Assembly: GCA_037176705.1 (NCBI GenBank)
Contig: CM073893.1
Span: forward strand, 15,624,074 to 15,688,073
From: Molossus alvarezi
Taxonomy: Eukaryota > Chordata > Mammalia > Chiroptera > Molossidae
Reading direction: 5' to 3'
DNA: 64,000 bases
Shown here: positions 46,026 through 57,661 of the stretch, in pieces
Layout of the letters: every line of letters starts with the position of its first letter
How positions within the stretch are numbered: the first letter of the stretch is position 1
The notes under the pieces: generated by a model
What the model was told of the DNA's origin: nothing
What the model saw: only the letters and a program-made list of their open reading frames with translations
Database searches by the model: none
Program-made: the position numbers and the translations under genes

Positions 46026-47362
46026 ATTGCTCCGTGTTTTTTATCAGAAATGGGTGCTGGATTTCGTCAAATGCATGTTCAGCATCTATTGATGTGATCA
46101 TATGGTTTTTATCTTTCCTTTTGTTTATGTGGTGTATCACATTTATTGATTTGCAAATATTGTACTAGCTTTGCATCCCTGGGATGAATCCCACTTGTTC
46201 ATGGTGAATAATTTTTTTGATATATTGCCGGATCTGATTTGCTAATATTTTGTTCAGGATTTTGGCGTCTATGTTCATCAGGGATATTGGCCATAGTTTT
46301 CTTTCTTTGTAGTGTCTTTATCTGGTTTTGGAATTAGAATTATGCTGGCTTCATAAAACAAGTTTGGAAGTCTTCCTTCTTCTTGAATTTTTTGAAATAG
46401 TTTGAGGAGAATGGGTGTTAGTTCTTCTTTGAATGTTTGGTAAAACTCCCTCATGAAGCCATCTGGGCCTGGGTTTTTGTTTGCTGGGAGAGTCTTGATT
46501 ACATCTTCAATTTCTTCTGTTGTTACTCATCTGTTCAAGTTTTCTATCTCTTCCTGGTCCAGTTTTGGGAGACTGTGTGTTTCTAGAAAGTTGTCCATTT
46601 TGCTTAGATTGTCGAATTTGTTGCCATATAATTGTTCATAGTAGTTGTTAACGATCTTTTGTATTTCTTTGGTGTCAGTTATTACTTCTCCTCTTTCATT
46701 TCTGATTTTGTGTATTTGTGTTCTCTCTCTTTGTTTCTTGGTGAGTCTAGGGTCCATGAATCTTGTTTATTTTTTCAAAAAGCCAGCCCTTCGTTTCATT
46801 GATCCTTTGAATTGTTGTTGTTTTTTTGTTTTTGTTTTCTTTTTCAATGTTGTTTATTTCTGCTCTGATCTTTGCTATTTCCTCCCTTCTACTTGCTCTG
46901 GTTTTCTTTTTGTTTGCTTTCTAGTTCTTTAAGTGGTGAGGTTAGGTGGTCAATTAGAAATTTTTCTTGTTTCTTGAGGTGGGCCTGTAGTGCTATAAAC
47001 TTCCCTCTCAGAACTGCTTTCGCTGCATCCTATAGATTTTGTGTTGTTGTGTGTTCATTTTCATTGGTTTCCAGGAAGTTTTTAATTTATTTCTTGATCT
47101 CCATGGCAACCCATTCATTGTTCAATAACATGCTATTTATCCTACATGTGTTAAAATGTCTTTGCATGTTCTTGTTGCAATTTATTTCTAGTTGAATGCC
47201 TTTGTGATCTGAGAAGATGTTGGATATGATTTCAGTCTTCTTGAACTTGTAGAGACTTAGTTTGTGCCCTAACATGTGGTCTGTCTTTGAGAATGTCCCA
47301 TGTGCTCTTGAGAAGAATATAAATTCTGCAGTTTTGGGGTGTAATTCTCTGTAGATATCTAT

Positions 47363-47632
47363 TCAATCCAGTTGATCTAGTGCTTCATTTAGAGTCTCTG
47401 TTTTCTTGTTAATTTTTTTTCTAAATGATCTATCCAGTGGTGTCAGTGGGGTGTTGAAGTCCTTAGCTATGATTGTATTGTTGTCGATTTCTCCTCTGAA
47501 GTCCTCCAGAATATTTTTAATATATTTTGGTGCTCCTATATTGGGTGCATATATGTTTATCAAGTTTATATATATTTTAAAATTTTGAGACTTTAGTGCA
47601 TAATCAACTATTGACCATGTACCAAATGACAA
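47363..47632 (-). pseudogene. L1 endonuclease-domain fragment
   Basis: Reads LINIYAPNIGAPKYI and DFNTPLTPLDRSFRKKI. The DFN motif contains residues equivalent to the catalytic Asp and Asn of the APE-like L1 endonuclease. Upstream metal-binding residues are lost with the 5' truncation, so it cannot cleave. Confidence 0.85.
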
Positions 47633-47689
47633 TTTGGTTCACCAAATGAGTTTTTAAAAGTGGCATACATACTGGTATGGTCACTTTAT

Positions 47690-47906
47690 TTATATATATT
47701 CCTCACCTGAGGATATGTGGATATATTTATTTATTTTAGAGAGAGGAAGAGAGAAAACAACAACAATAACAACAAAAACATCGATTGGTTGCCTCCTGGA
47801 TGTGCCCCAACCAGGGACACTGGTATGTACCCTGACTGGGAATCAAACCTGCTACTTTTTGGTGTACAAGATGACACTTCAACCAACTAAGCTACCTAGC
47901 CAGGGC
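47690..47906 (-). mobile_element. Ves-related SINE with a CAA-rich insertion
   Basis: 'CCTCACCTGAGGATATGTGG' end, an AAACAACAACAATAACAAC run where the GA tract usually continues, and head 'CTACCTAGCCAGGGC' on the complement. Confidence 0.85.
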
Positions 47907-48787
47907 TATTCCAATATTTTAACGCCAAATAGAAGTTTAGTAAAATGTTTTTCTGCTAAAAATTATTTTAGTACCATGTTGAATTTTTTACATGTATGTA
48001 AACACTTCATAATGACTATGGAAGAAATTTGGAGAGCATCACTAGTTTCATTTTTTCTAACAAAATAAGAGCTACCAATTTTTCAGCACCTTTTAGGTAC
48101 AGAGCACATGCTTGGTACCATACATACATTCTTCTTAATCTTGGCAACAGTCCTGCAATCATGAGACTGCTGGTTGCTCTCCCAACACATAGTGCATGCA
48201 GACACCATACAGATCACAGTGGCCATGTAACATAGTTGGCCAATCAGATTTGAGAAAAAATTATTAGGAGTGGTTCCAGAAAATCTCTTTTTAAAGAAAG
48301 GCCAGATCAGCTTCCCATTACTTCTACCAAAGCAAACCTACAATATTTGAGGTAAAATAGCTAATTACCAGTTGACAAGCACTCATTAAACTTTGCTTAA
48401 CAAGAAAACAGAGAAAACTTCAAGTTTTTAACGACATTATAAAACTTCAAGTGGACAAATAAGGCCTGCCTGTACTGCCTACCACTGACATAGGTGATAA
48501 AACAACAAGAAGAAACAAAAACCAACAAACAAACAAAACCTGTTGTTTTTCAGGTTTCTTATTCAGGATGAATGCAACTCTCAACTGTTACCTGCAGAAA
48601 AAAAAAAATGTTGACCTTTCAGTCAATGTCTGAGAAGAGGCAATTCAGCTGGTACAAAAAAGGACAACAATTTGATACATAGATATCAGAATTGTTAACA
48701 TCTGATTTAAAAGTGCTTTGAGAACCTTGTATAAGAAGTGTTATGATGTTAGAGGCTATTTAAACATTTCCCTTAATTAAAAAAAAA
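47907..48787. other. Unassigned sequence
   Basis: Frames at 47715-48235 on plus are short and partly SINE-derived. Nothing recognised. Confidence 0.3.
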
Positions 48788-48855
48788 AAATCCTTACCAG
48801 AGGATATTTTTCCATTTATCTTCAGATACAGTGGGAGGGAGCAAAAGAGGTGGAA

Positions 48856-48897
<42 letters not shown>

Positions 48898-49051
48898 GGA
48901 TGTGAAAAAGACACATCTATTGGTTGCTTCCCGCACTACCCAGACCACAGCTAGGGATGAACAGCAACTGACGTACATGCCCTTGACCAGAACCTGCAGC
49001 TCTTTGGTCCAATGGCCGATATTCTAACTGCTAAGCCAAACCGGCCAGGGC
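48788..49051 (-). mobile_element. Ves SINE
   Basis: The duplication TCCCTTAATTAAAAAAA flanks it. It contains a (GA)n run at 48857-48894. Confidence 0.93.
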
Positions 49052-49074
49052 TCCCTTAATTAAAAAAAAATTTT

Positions 49075-49175
49075 TTTTCACCTTGGACAAGTGTCTTTAA
49101 CCCTGGCCCTCAGTTTCCTTATCTTTAATACAAAAGAATTGCACTAGATTATTTCTAAGATTCCTTACAGCCAGA
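49075..49175 (+). repeat. MIR SINE scrap
   Basis: 'ACCTTGGACAAGTGTCTTTA' and 'CTCAGTTTCCTTATCTTTAA' are the MIR core. Confidence 0.75.
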
Positions 49176-49319
49176 ACTATTAAAATGTATATATTGGCCT
49201 ATAGTGAAACAACAACCTGACCCCAAAATACATTATTCCTGGTAATCTTATGAATACCAGTGAGCCATAAATGTATACAATACAAAAATTTGTTTTGTTT
49301 TTGGCATTTATTTTTTAAA

Positions 49320-51970
49320 ATTTATCTCTATTGTTGAATATATTACAGATGTTCCTCATTTTCCCCCTATTGATCCCCTCCTCCCTGCTCCCGCCCCCTT
49401 CTTGCCTTTCCCCACACTGTTGTCTGTGTCCATTGGTTATGCATAAATACATATAGGTTTTTTGGTTTATTTCTTCCCAACCCCTCTCAACCCCTCTTCC
49501 CTTTGTGGTTTGTCAATCTAACAACCAATTTGTACTTCTTAATCCCTTCAGCTTTTTCACCCATTTCCCCAACCCCCCTCCCATCTGGCAACCAATAAAA
49601 TGTTCTCTGTATCTATGAGAATGTTTCTGTTGTGTTTGTTCATTTTGTTTGTAGTTTCAATTGTTGATAAATATGTATTCATTGCCATTTTGTTTGTTCA
49701 TATTTTTTTTATTTTATTTTTATTTTTTTTATTGATTAATTTTTGTTACAAATGATTCTCCTTTTTCCCCCACTGATTCCCCCCTCCCCCTTCCCTCCCT
49801 GCCCCTTCCCCTGATTGTTGTCCATGTCCACTGTTCATGTCCACTGTTCTTCTTTTTCTTCTAGAAGACCCTTCAACATTTCATATAATAATGGTTTTGT
49901 GGTGATGAACTCCGTTAGCTTTTCCTCGTCTGGAAAGTCTTCATATGGCCGTCGATTCTAAAGGATAGCTTTGCAGGATACAGTCATCTTGGTGGTAGGT
50001 TCTTGCTTTTCATCACTCTGAATATGTCTTGCCACTCCTCTCTGACATGCAAAGTTTCTTTTGAGAAATCAGCTGACAGTCTTATGGAAACTCCCTTCTA
50101 GGTAACTAACGGCTTTTCTCTTGCTGCTTTTAAGATTCTCTTTGTCTTGAACCTTTTGCATTTTGATGATGATGTGTCTTGGTGTGGGCCCCTTGGGGTT
50201 CATCTTGTTTGGGACTTTATGTACTTCCTGGACTTGTATACAGTATCTGTTTTCTTCACCAAGTTAGGAAGTTTTCTATCATTATTGTTTCAAATACATT
50301 TTCAATTTCTTGTTCTCTCTCTTCTCCTTCTGGCACCTCCACGATGCAAATGTTGGTACGCTTGAAGTTGTCCCAGAGGCTCCTTACACTCTCCTCATTT
50401 TTTTGGATTCTTTTTTCTTTTTGCTGTTCGGATTGGGTGTTTTTTGCTTCCTTATATTCCAAATTGATGGTTTGCTTCTTGGCTTTACCTACTCTACTAT
50501 TGGAATCTCTGTACATTATTCTTTATTTCAGTTAGTGCCTTCTTCATTTCTCACTGGTCTTTTTTTATGCTCTTGAGGCCCTCACTAAGTTCACTGAGGT
50601 TCTCACTAAGTTCATTGAGCATCCTTATAAGCAGTGTTTTGAACTCTGCATCTGCTAGGTTGCTTATCTCCATTTTGCTTAGTCCTTTTCCTGGAGTTTT
50701 GTTCTGTTCTTTCATTTGGGACCTGTTTCTTTATCTCCTCATTTTGGCTGCCTCCCTGTGTTTGTTTCTATGTATTAGGTAGAGTTGCTATGTGTCCTGG
50801 GCTTCCTAGGGTGGCCTATTGCAGTAGGTGTCCTGTAGGTCTAGTGGCACAGCCTCCCTGATCTCCCATCTGGGCCCTCAAGGTGCACCCCTTGTGTGGA
50901 CTTTACACCCTTTTGTTGTGATTGAGTCTTAATTGCTGTTGGCAGGCCAGTGAGAGGGTTTTACTCAGTCTGATCAGCTGCAAGGAGTGTCTGTGCCCAC
51001 TATCCACCAACCTCTGACTACTTTGGATGATCAGCTGTGCAGGGGCCCACCATACAGAGCAAGACTTATTTCAGCAGGGCTCTGCTACCCACTGAGTCCA
51101 TTCCTTGAGTGTGTCACTTGTGGAGGTGGTTGGGTGGTGGTGCTTCGCAGTGTTCTGAAGCTGTCCACTGGGTGTGCTGGCTCTGGGGCCAGGTCAGCCA
51201 CTGCCTGTGTTCTAACTGGGGCCACCAGGCATAAGCTACAAAGCAGTGTGAAGATGGCTGCTTTTTGTGCTGGGCTTGGAGGTGCCCAGGAAAAGCCAAG
51301 TTGTGAACCAAGACTGGCTCCTTCTAATGCCAGGCCTGGTGCCACTTAATGAGAAGTATGGGGTTCGCTGAGACCAGATGCTGCTTGTTTGTAAGAATTT
51401 AGGAAAATCTGAAGCAGGATCTGAGACAGGCCATTTCTTTGGTAAAGCAACTGGCATTAGTTGGGGTGGGCCTGAAATTTGGGTGGGGCAGGGCCTCAGG
51501 GAACCACCAGGTTGGGGCAAATAATGTAAGCTAGGTTGCTGGAATCCAAGATATGGTGGCCATCCGTCTGCCTGCCCTGTGGGGGAATGGCTCACCAAAG
51601 GAACAAAGGCCTCTGACAGCACATCTGTCCAGGAGAAAGCCGCCTCTCCAGCCCTTGCCCCCATGCCAAACAACTCAGTTTTTCCCCATATGTCTCTGCT
51701 ACCTTTCGACCTGCCTCCCCCACACTGGAGCCTGGAGGGTGCAAGCCCAAGTACATTCATATGTGGGCCTTTTAAGAACTGCCTGGGGCTCCAGCAGCCT
51801 CAGCCTACCTCAGCCTCAGTTCCCACTGATTTTACAGTCAGAAGTTATGGGGACTTCTCTCCTGGCACTGGAACCCTGAACTGGTGGCCTGTGTGGGAGG
51901 GGGACCCCTCACTCCTCAGGGAGGACCTTCCCAGCCAAGGTGTCCCCTTATTTTTATTCACCACACATGC
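49320..51970 (-). mobile_element. Half-L1 (HAL1-type), second copy, 5'-truncated
   Basis: Complement order matches the element at 22308-24436: 5'UTR (about 50800-51970), ORF1 (49850-50780, with NTQSEQQKEKRIQKNEESVR and VPEGEEREQEIENVFETI), then at once the 3'UTR (49320-49700). There is no ORF2. The shared text stops at a point equal to about 22498 in the other copy, so ~190 bp of the 5' end are missing. A 3'-end L1 fragment is inserted at 49710-49852. Confidence 0.85.
49710..49852 (-). mobile_element. Short L1 3'-end insertion inside the HAL1
   Basis: 'TTTTTGTTACAAATGATTCT' followed by a C/T-rich stretch and 'TGTTGTCCATGTCCACTGTT' match the 3'UTR end of the younger L1s (compare 43590-43700). 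It splits the HAL1 between 'CATATTTTTT' and 'CTTTTTCTTCTAG'. An extreme 5' truncation of ~140 bp. Confidence 0.8.
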
Positions 51971-52172
51971 TGAATAGAGTTACTAAAAGATCCTAAACGC
52001 CAACCTTGAATTTTGCTTTTCTAGAAGAATTGTGCCTTTTTGTACAAAGAACAAACAAAAGTGCTATACATGTACGGTACAGAGTATAGTAAAAGCTCCC
52101 TTATCCAACACTTGTAGGTGATTAGTTGATTGAAGAAGTAAATTAAAGCAAAAACATTTAAGAAATGATGCT
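51971..52172. other. Unassigned sequence
   Basis: Nothing recognised. Confidence 0.3.
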
Positions 52173-52364
52173 ACAGCCCGGCCGGTGTTGCTCGGTGGTT
52201 GAGCATCAACCCATGCACCAGGAAGTCACTGGTTTGATTCCTAGTCAGGGCACATGCCCAGGTTGTGGGCCAAATCCCCAGTGGGGGGGCATGTAGGAGG
52301 TGGCCAATCGATGTTCTCTCTCATTGATGTTTCTCTCTCTAAAAAAAATCAATAAAAAGAAAAA
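52173..52364 (+). mobile_element. Ves-related SINE, older subtype
   Basis: 'GCCCGGCCGGTGTTGCTCGG' head and AATCAATAAAAAG tail. GATGCTACA is duplicated on both sides. Confidence 0.9.
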
Positions 52365-52888
52365 AAGATGCTACATGCATTAAACTTTTCAACTTGAACT
52401 ACAATTATATTTTGTCAGTCTTTTGAAATGGAAAATACTTGTAGATTTTCAGTTGTTCTAGGTTTTTTCCGTTTTCTTGCTTCACTTAATTTGACAGCAA
52501 TTTCTTTAGTGACTTTTGTTTCACATTCCATTGTTTTAATATAACATTTAATTAATTAAAAAATTTTAATAACAAGTTCAACTGGTAAAAAGGGGTTTGG
52601 GAAAATGCCACTGACTATCCAAGCATGGAATTTGTAGTGAGAGCAGAAGTTCACAATTATATTAAAAAGAATTTCATTAGTTTTGAGTATATATCATGCT
52701 ATGGGAATGTTTTAAAGAGAATGAGAAACATCGATTAATGTGGCGTATTAAGTGTATGTCATGAGAGCTCCTTCATGCCTATCATCAATGATAGAGATAG
52801 CATAATCAGATGTTAAGCTATTTTATTTGCTGTTTTAGAACATAAATTTTTGGAGACTAGTGAATTGAATATTAAAATGATCTCTCGC
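52365..52888. other. Unassigned AT-rich sequence
   Basis: Nothing recognised. Confidence 0.3.
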
Positions 52889-53113
52889 CCTGGCCGGTTT
52901 GGCTCAGTGGGTAGAGCATTGAACCGTGGACTGGGGAGTCTGGGTTCAGTTCCCACTAAGGGCATGTACTTTGGTTGCAGTTTGTCCCCAGCCCTGGTTG
53001 GAGTCATGTGAGTGGCAACCAGTTGATGTGTCTCTCTCACGTCGATGTTTCTCTCTCTCTCTCTTCCCCCCTCTCCCTCCTGCTCTGTCTGAATATAAAT
53101 GCAAAATAAAATA
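52889..53113 (+). mobile_element. Ves SINE
   Basis: Full head and CT tract with a short AAAATAAAATAAA tail. AAAATGATCT is duplicated on both sides. Confidence 0.92.
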
Positions 53114-53459
53114 AAATGATCTTCTCACTAACATCCTAGAAGCTCTCTTTATCCTTCCTATCTTGTTCTTATGAGTAAGTTCCTCCCTTATACTTTGTTG
53201 TCTCCCTGTCATTTTCTTCTGTGGCTGAGTCTCTGCCTTGTTTTCATGTGAGGTATCCTGTTTCTACAGGTTTATCAGGGACTGGAGCCTTTAGCTTGCA
53301 GGTTTGTTAGAAGATTAAAAGATCATGGGAAGCTCTAGCAGAGTGCCTGGCTTAAGTAGGCAATAATATGCTTGTTTTATTCTCATTTCTTGATGTTATT
53401 TGCTATCACATTCCTTACTCAGAGCTCTAACTACTTACCGGAATGCTTGTTGAACCTCC

Positions 53460-53935
53460 TAGAGGTTGACCATGGCCTGTTACTGGAAAGGGGATCTAGC
53501 CCTTGGTGGGTCTGGCTTGGACTGGACTGCAGTGTGTGCATTCTTGACTTTGTTCAGGAAAAATTTCACAACACAAGTCCAGGAAACATTTATTAAAGCT
53601 GGGGACAGTAAAACAAGAAAGGGCTTAGCACAGAAGAAGCAACAGGAGAGCTAGGCTGGGCTGCCTGAGCTCTCTGGGAACTTAGAGAAAAGGGGGAACA
53701 GGTTCAGGGGATTTGCCTGGGACAAGTTGCCGCTGTCCATTGCTCCCCTGGTAGCAAGTCTCCTGGGGTCCCTTAGAGTTTAGGAGATGCATGCCTGTAG
53801 GGGAGAAGCTGGAGAAAGAAGGAATTTATTGTGGGGCTACTCTCCAGAGAAAGAGCATGCACTGGGTGCTTTGTCTTGAGGCTTCTCTTGCAGGTGAGAA
53901 TCTTAGGGAAGATCTCAGGGAGGATTTCAGCAGTG
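53460..53935 (-). mobile_element. Probable endogenous retrovirus LTR relic
   Basis: The complement has AATAAATGTTTCCTGGACTT followed by 'TGTGTTGTGAAATTTTTCCT' and 'GAACAAAGTCAAGAATGCAC', a polyadenylation region and downstream part resembling class I-like LTRs. There is no internal coding sequence next to it. Confidence 0.5.
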
Positions 53936-54045
53936 TATGTATGTATGTATGTGTATTAATTAAATGCTTAAATATAGGTTGAATGACAAAATTAGTTATA
54001 GAAAAATTTAGAGGTGGAGAGGATGGATATTGAGGCAGCTATTGT

Positions 54046-54083
54046 ATATTAATCAGGGTTCTCCACAGAAACAGAACCAATAG

Positions 54084-54134
<51 letters not shown>

Positions 54135-54155
54135 AACAATTGGTTTACATGATTA
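54046..54155 (-). mobile_element. ERVL-type LTR end (MLT2-like), with (GA)n expansion
   Basis: 'TTAATCAGGGTTCTCCACAG' and 'AAACAGAACCAATAGAAAAG' are the complement of an ERVL LTR end. A (GA)n run of about 22 units follows at 54087-54131, then 'GGTTTACATGATTAC', where L1 sequence takes over. Confidence 0.65.
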
Positions 54156-57100
54156 CAGCTGAGTAGTATTTAATTGTGTAAATGTACCACAGATTTTTTT
54201 ATTCACTAATCTACTGATGGACACTTGGGCTACTGCCAAATCTTGGCTATTGGAAATAATTCTCCAATGAATATAGGGGTGTATATATTATTTCGAATTA
54301 GTGTTTCTTTTTTCTTTTTTTCAGATATATTCCCAGAAGTGAAATTGCTGGGTCATAAAGTAGTTCCATTTTTAATTTTCTGAGGAAACTCCATAATGTT
54401 TTCCACAGTGGCTACACCAATCTGCATTCCCACCAACAATACCCAAGGTCTCCCTTGTCTCAACATCCTCGCCAACACCTGTTTGTTGATTTATTGATGA
54501 TAGGTATGAATCGATATCTCATTGTGGTTTTAATTTGCATTTTCCTGATGATTAGTGATATTGAACGTCTTTTTATACATCTATTGGCCATCTGTATGTC
54601 CTCTTTGGAGTACTGTCTATTTGTCCCTTTTTAAATTGGATATATATATATTTTTTTGTATTGCGTTGTATAAGTTCTTTATCAATTTTGAATATTAACC
54701 CCTTATCAGATGTATCAGCAAATATGTTCTCTTATTCAGTGGGTTGTCTTTTCATTTTGTTGATGGTTTCCTTTGCTGTACAAAAACTTTTTAACTCAAT
54801 GTAGTACCACTTGTTCATATATTTTTTTCTTCTAGGATTTTTATGGTTTTGAGTCTTACATTTAAGTCTTTAATTTATTTTGATTTGATTCTATGTATGG
54901 TATAAGAAGGTGATCTACAATTTCTTTTTTTTTTGCATTTATCTCTCCAATTTTCCCAACACCACTTACTGAATAAACTGTCTTTACCCCATTGTATGTT
55001 CTTGCTCCCTTTGTCAAATAGTTTTGTGTGTGTGACAAAGGATTTTTACTGAAAAGTAACTCAAAAGTGAACACCTAGCAGTGCTGTAAATTATTCTATA
55101 CAATTACATGCTTTGTGTGTCTTTTTAGAATCTGTATTTATATTTTGGCAATATAAACAGGCATCCAGCAATAAAAAACATTTTATGAACATAACATTTA
55201 ATTGTAACTGGTAGGGCAGTTGATCTCTAAGTCTTCCAGCAGAATGTATTCCTTTCTCAGGCACATGAAATAAAAAAGAAAAGGGGAGCTGCACTCAACT
55301 CCCAACTCCCTGCCTGTCCAGGGCCACGAGGGTGTGCAACCAGCTCCCCACATGCTCCTGTGTGGCCCCACCATGATTTGTCTCGGAAATGTTGGGATGT
55401 GGGGGATGGGTGGGAAAGAACATACAGGACCCCCAACAGAAATAGACTCTATCACATTTCTCAAGGGCTACTTGTGAAGGACATGGGGCAGAACAAGTGT
55501 GTCCATACCAGCCACAGACAAAGGCTTTACTGATACCACGAAGCTCGGAGACAGACCACACTAGTTTTATACTATCTGGTCACATGCCCTTTACATAGGA
55601 TTTCCACTATTCAGGTTCATAGTACTATCCACAGAAACAGTGCATCTATGTGCAGTCGACATATATTATAGACAATTCACCACCTCCCCAGCCTGCTTCC
55701 TGCGTGCCAAGGGGACATGAAACAAAAAACTCTGTACAAATAAAAACTAAACAAACAAACAAACAAACAAAAACAATAGAAGACCATCTACAAGGCTAGC
55801 TCTTTGTAGAGACTACAGGTTCTGGAGACTGAAGAAATTCATATGGGTCATGGGTGACCTCTGGCTGTTCACTAACACTGAGACGAGAAGGACTTCCCAA
55901 GTGGTACTGATCCTTGTCAGAAGTGTTAGACAGGGAGCTGAAGTTGGACGACAGCCAAGAGCCCCCATGCTCTGCCTGCACCTCATGCAGGTCCTATAAG
56001 AGCTTTGTCATTTCATCTAAGTTCAAATGGCTGTCATCATGGTGCAGCTCCTTCTTCACTTTCCCCAGAGAGCTGAGCATGGAAATGTCCAGAGAGACAT
56101 CAGAATACAACTTCACTGACATGAAATCCAACACAGAGCTGTCATCTCCCAGGGAGTCCCCAGGGTGTTCTGAGGGAACATGGAAGAGTCTGCATCAGGG
56201 AGGTAGGTACACAGCACCTTTACTTCATCTGGGGGCTTCATTGGGACAATTCTCTCAGCTGGAAGAGCATCCATGAGTGGTCTCCACCTGTGATCTGGCC
56301 CAGAAGATCATCCACCATTCTCTTGCTGTAGTTCTCAGTATCCTTCACAAACTTCTGCAGGCTCAGAGCACACTGCACACTGCACACTGGTCTCATCTCC
56401 ATAGGCAGAATACAGAAGCTCTGTTTCATCTGATTTCAAGTCTCTAAATACATTATTATGCACTGAAAGTGCAGTACTGACACTTTAGAGAAAAGTGACT
56501 TTGCTCCTTCTCTCATCTTTGAAGCCTAGTGTGGTGAAGCTAAAGCCAGGGAGCAGCTTGCTGGAAAGTAAGTTCAGGTCCACCGGGTGGGTCTCCTCAT
56601 CAGCATCTGGCTCAGCCGTGTTGACCATGCTGTAGAGCTGACTCCCATCTCTGCTCTTCTTCAGATAACCCATTTTGCCACTTGGAAGGAGTTGGTTGAT
56701 CCTGGTCCCTAGCCTCATCTGCTATGTTCGCCATCAAGGCCAGCACGTGTTCTTCTGCTGTGCTGTCAAGTTGCAAGCATTTCCTTCTGGCTCAAACACG
56801 CAGCTGATGACTTCTCTACTCAGCTGTTTGGATTTCTTGGCAGTTTCTACTTGTACAGGTACAACTTCGGGAACAGGTTCCTCAACAGCTATGTCTTTGT
56901 TGCCCAGAAGAGCTGCCTATTTGCTCATCATCTTAAAGCCTGCATGAAGGATCTTCTTAGCTAACTTGTAGTACACAGTGTCTGGTTTGTTGTATGTCAC
57001 TGCATTATCACACATCAGTTTGATACCTTAAATTCTGTGACTGACTTGTATTCATTAGCCATGATTTTGTCTTTCATTGTGCCAAAATCTATTGGATGTT

Positions 57101-57433
57101 TTATTATTATTGCGTATCCAGGAGTAATTGCATCCATGATAGGAAAAGCAAAAAATCCATGAGGATTTTTTCTCTGGAGCTGGTGGAGAAAATGCTCTAG
57201 TAGTTGCTGAATAGGCATGCTCTCATTTTCAGCTGGCTGTGTCTGGCATGCTTGAACTGGTTGATCGAGAGGTGGCTCCACCTCTACCTTCCTCCCAGGA
57301 TCAAAGTTATCAGCCGCCTCCTCTGTGTCACAATGTTCCTTTTCTCATTTCCACTTTTTCTCTTCCTTTTGCTTCCTTCTTTCTTCATCGTCCAGATACT
57401 TCTCCTTCTTTGACTTTTTCTTCTTCTTCTTCT

Positions 57434-57608
57434 TTCCTTCTTCCTTCTTCCTTCTTCCTTCTTCCTTCTTCCTTCTTCCTTCTTCCTTCTTCCTTCTTCC
57501 TTCTTCCTTCTTCCTTCTTCCTTCTTCCTTCTTCCTTCTTCCTTCTTCCTTCTTCCTTCTTCCTTCTTCCTTCTTCCTTCTTCCTTCTTCCTTCTTCCTT
57601 CTTCCTTC
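57434..57608 (-). repeat. 25 tandem copies of a 7-bp repeat (TTCCTTC / GAAGGAA)
   Basis: An uninterrupted heptanucleotide array, 175 bp by count, in what was the lysine-codon tract of BRD9. All three frames of the GAAGGAA strand are free of stops and spell a rotating RRKKEEG heptapeptide, which creates spurious long open frames. Confidence 0.93.
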
Positions 57609-57661
57609 TTCTTCTTCTTCTTCTTCTTCTTCTTCTTCTTCTTCTTCTTCTTCTTCTTCTT
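57609..57661 (-). repeat. (CTT)n / (GAA)n trinucleotide tract
   Basis: About 17-18 uninterrupted units directly next to the heptamer array, still in the BRD9 lysine/glutamate codon phase on the upstream side. Confidence 0.93.

Larger units (their letters stand above)
43580..47600 (-). mobile_element. Younger L1, 5'-truncated in ORF2
   Basis: Complement order: endonuclease C-terminal half (47360-47600), linker, reverse transcriptase (45510-46800), C-terminal region (43900-44900), and a 3'UTR (43590-43900) nearly identical in layout to that of the L1 at 12600-12900. ORF1, the 5'UTR and the first part of the endonuclease are missing. Its frames are longer than in the other L1s here but still broken. 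A Ves SINE sits at 45110-45350. Confidence 0.85.
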
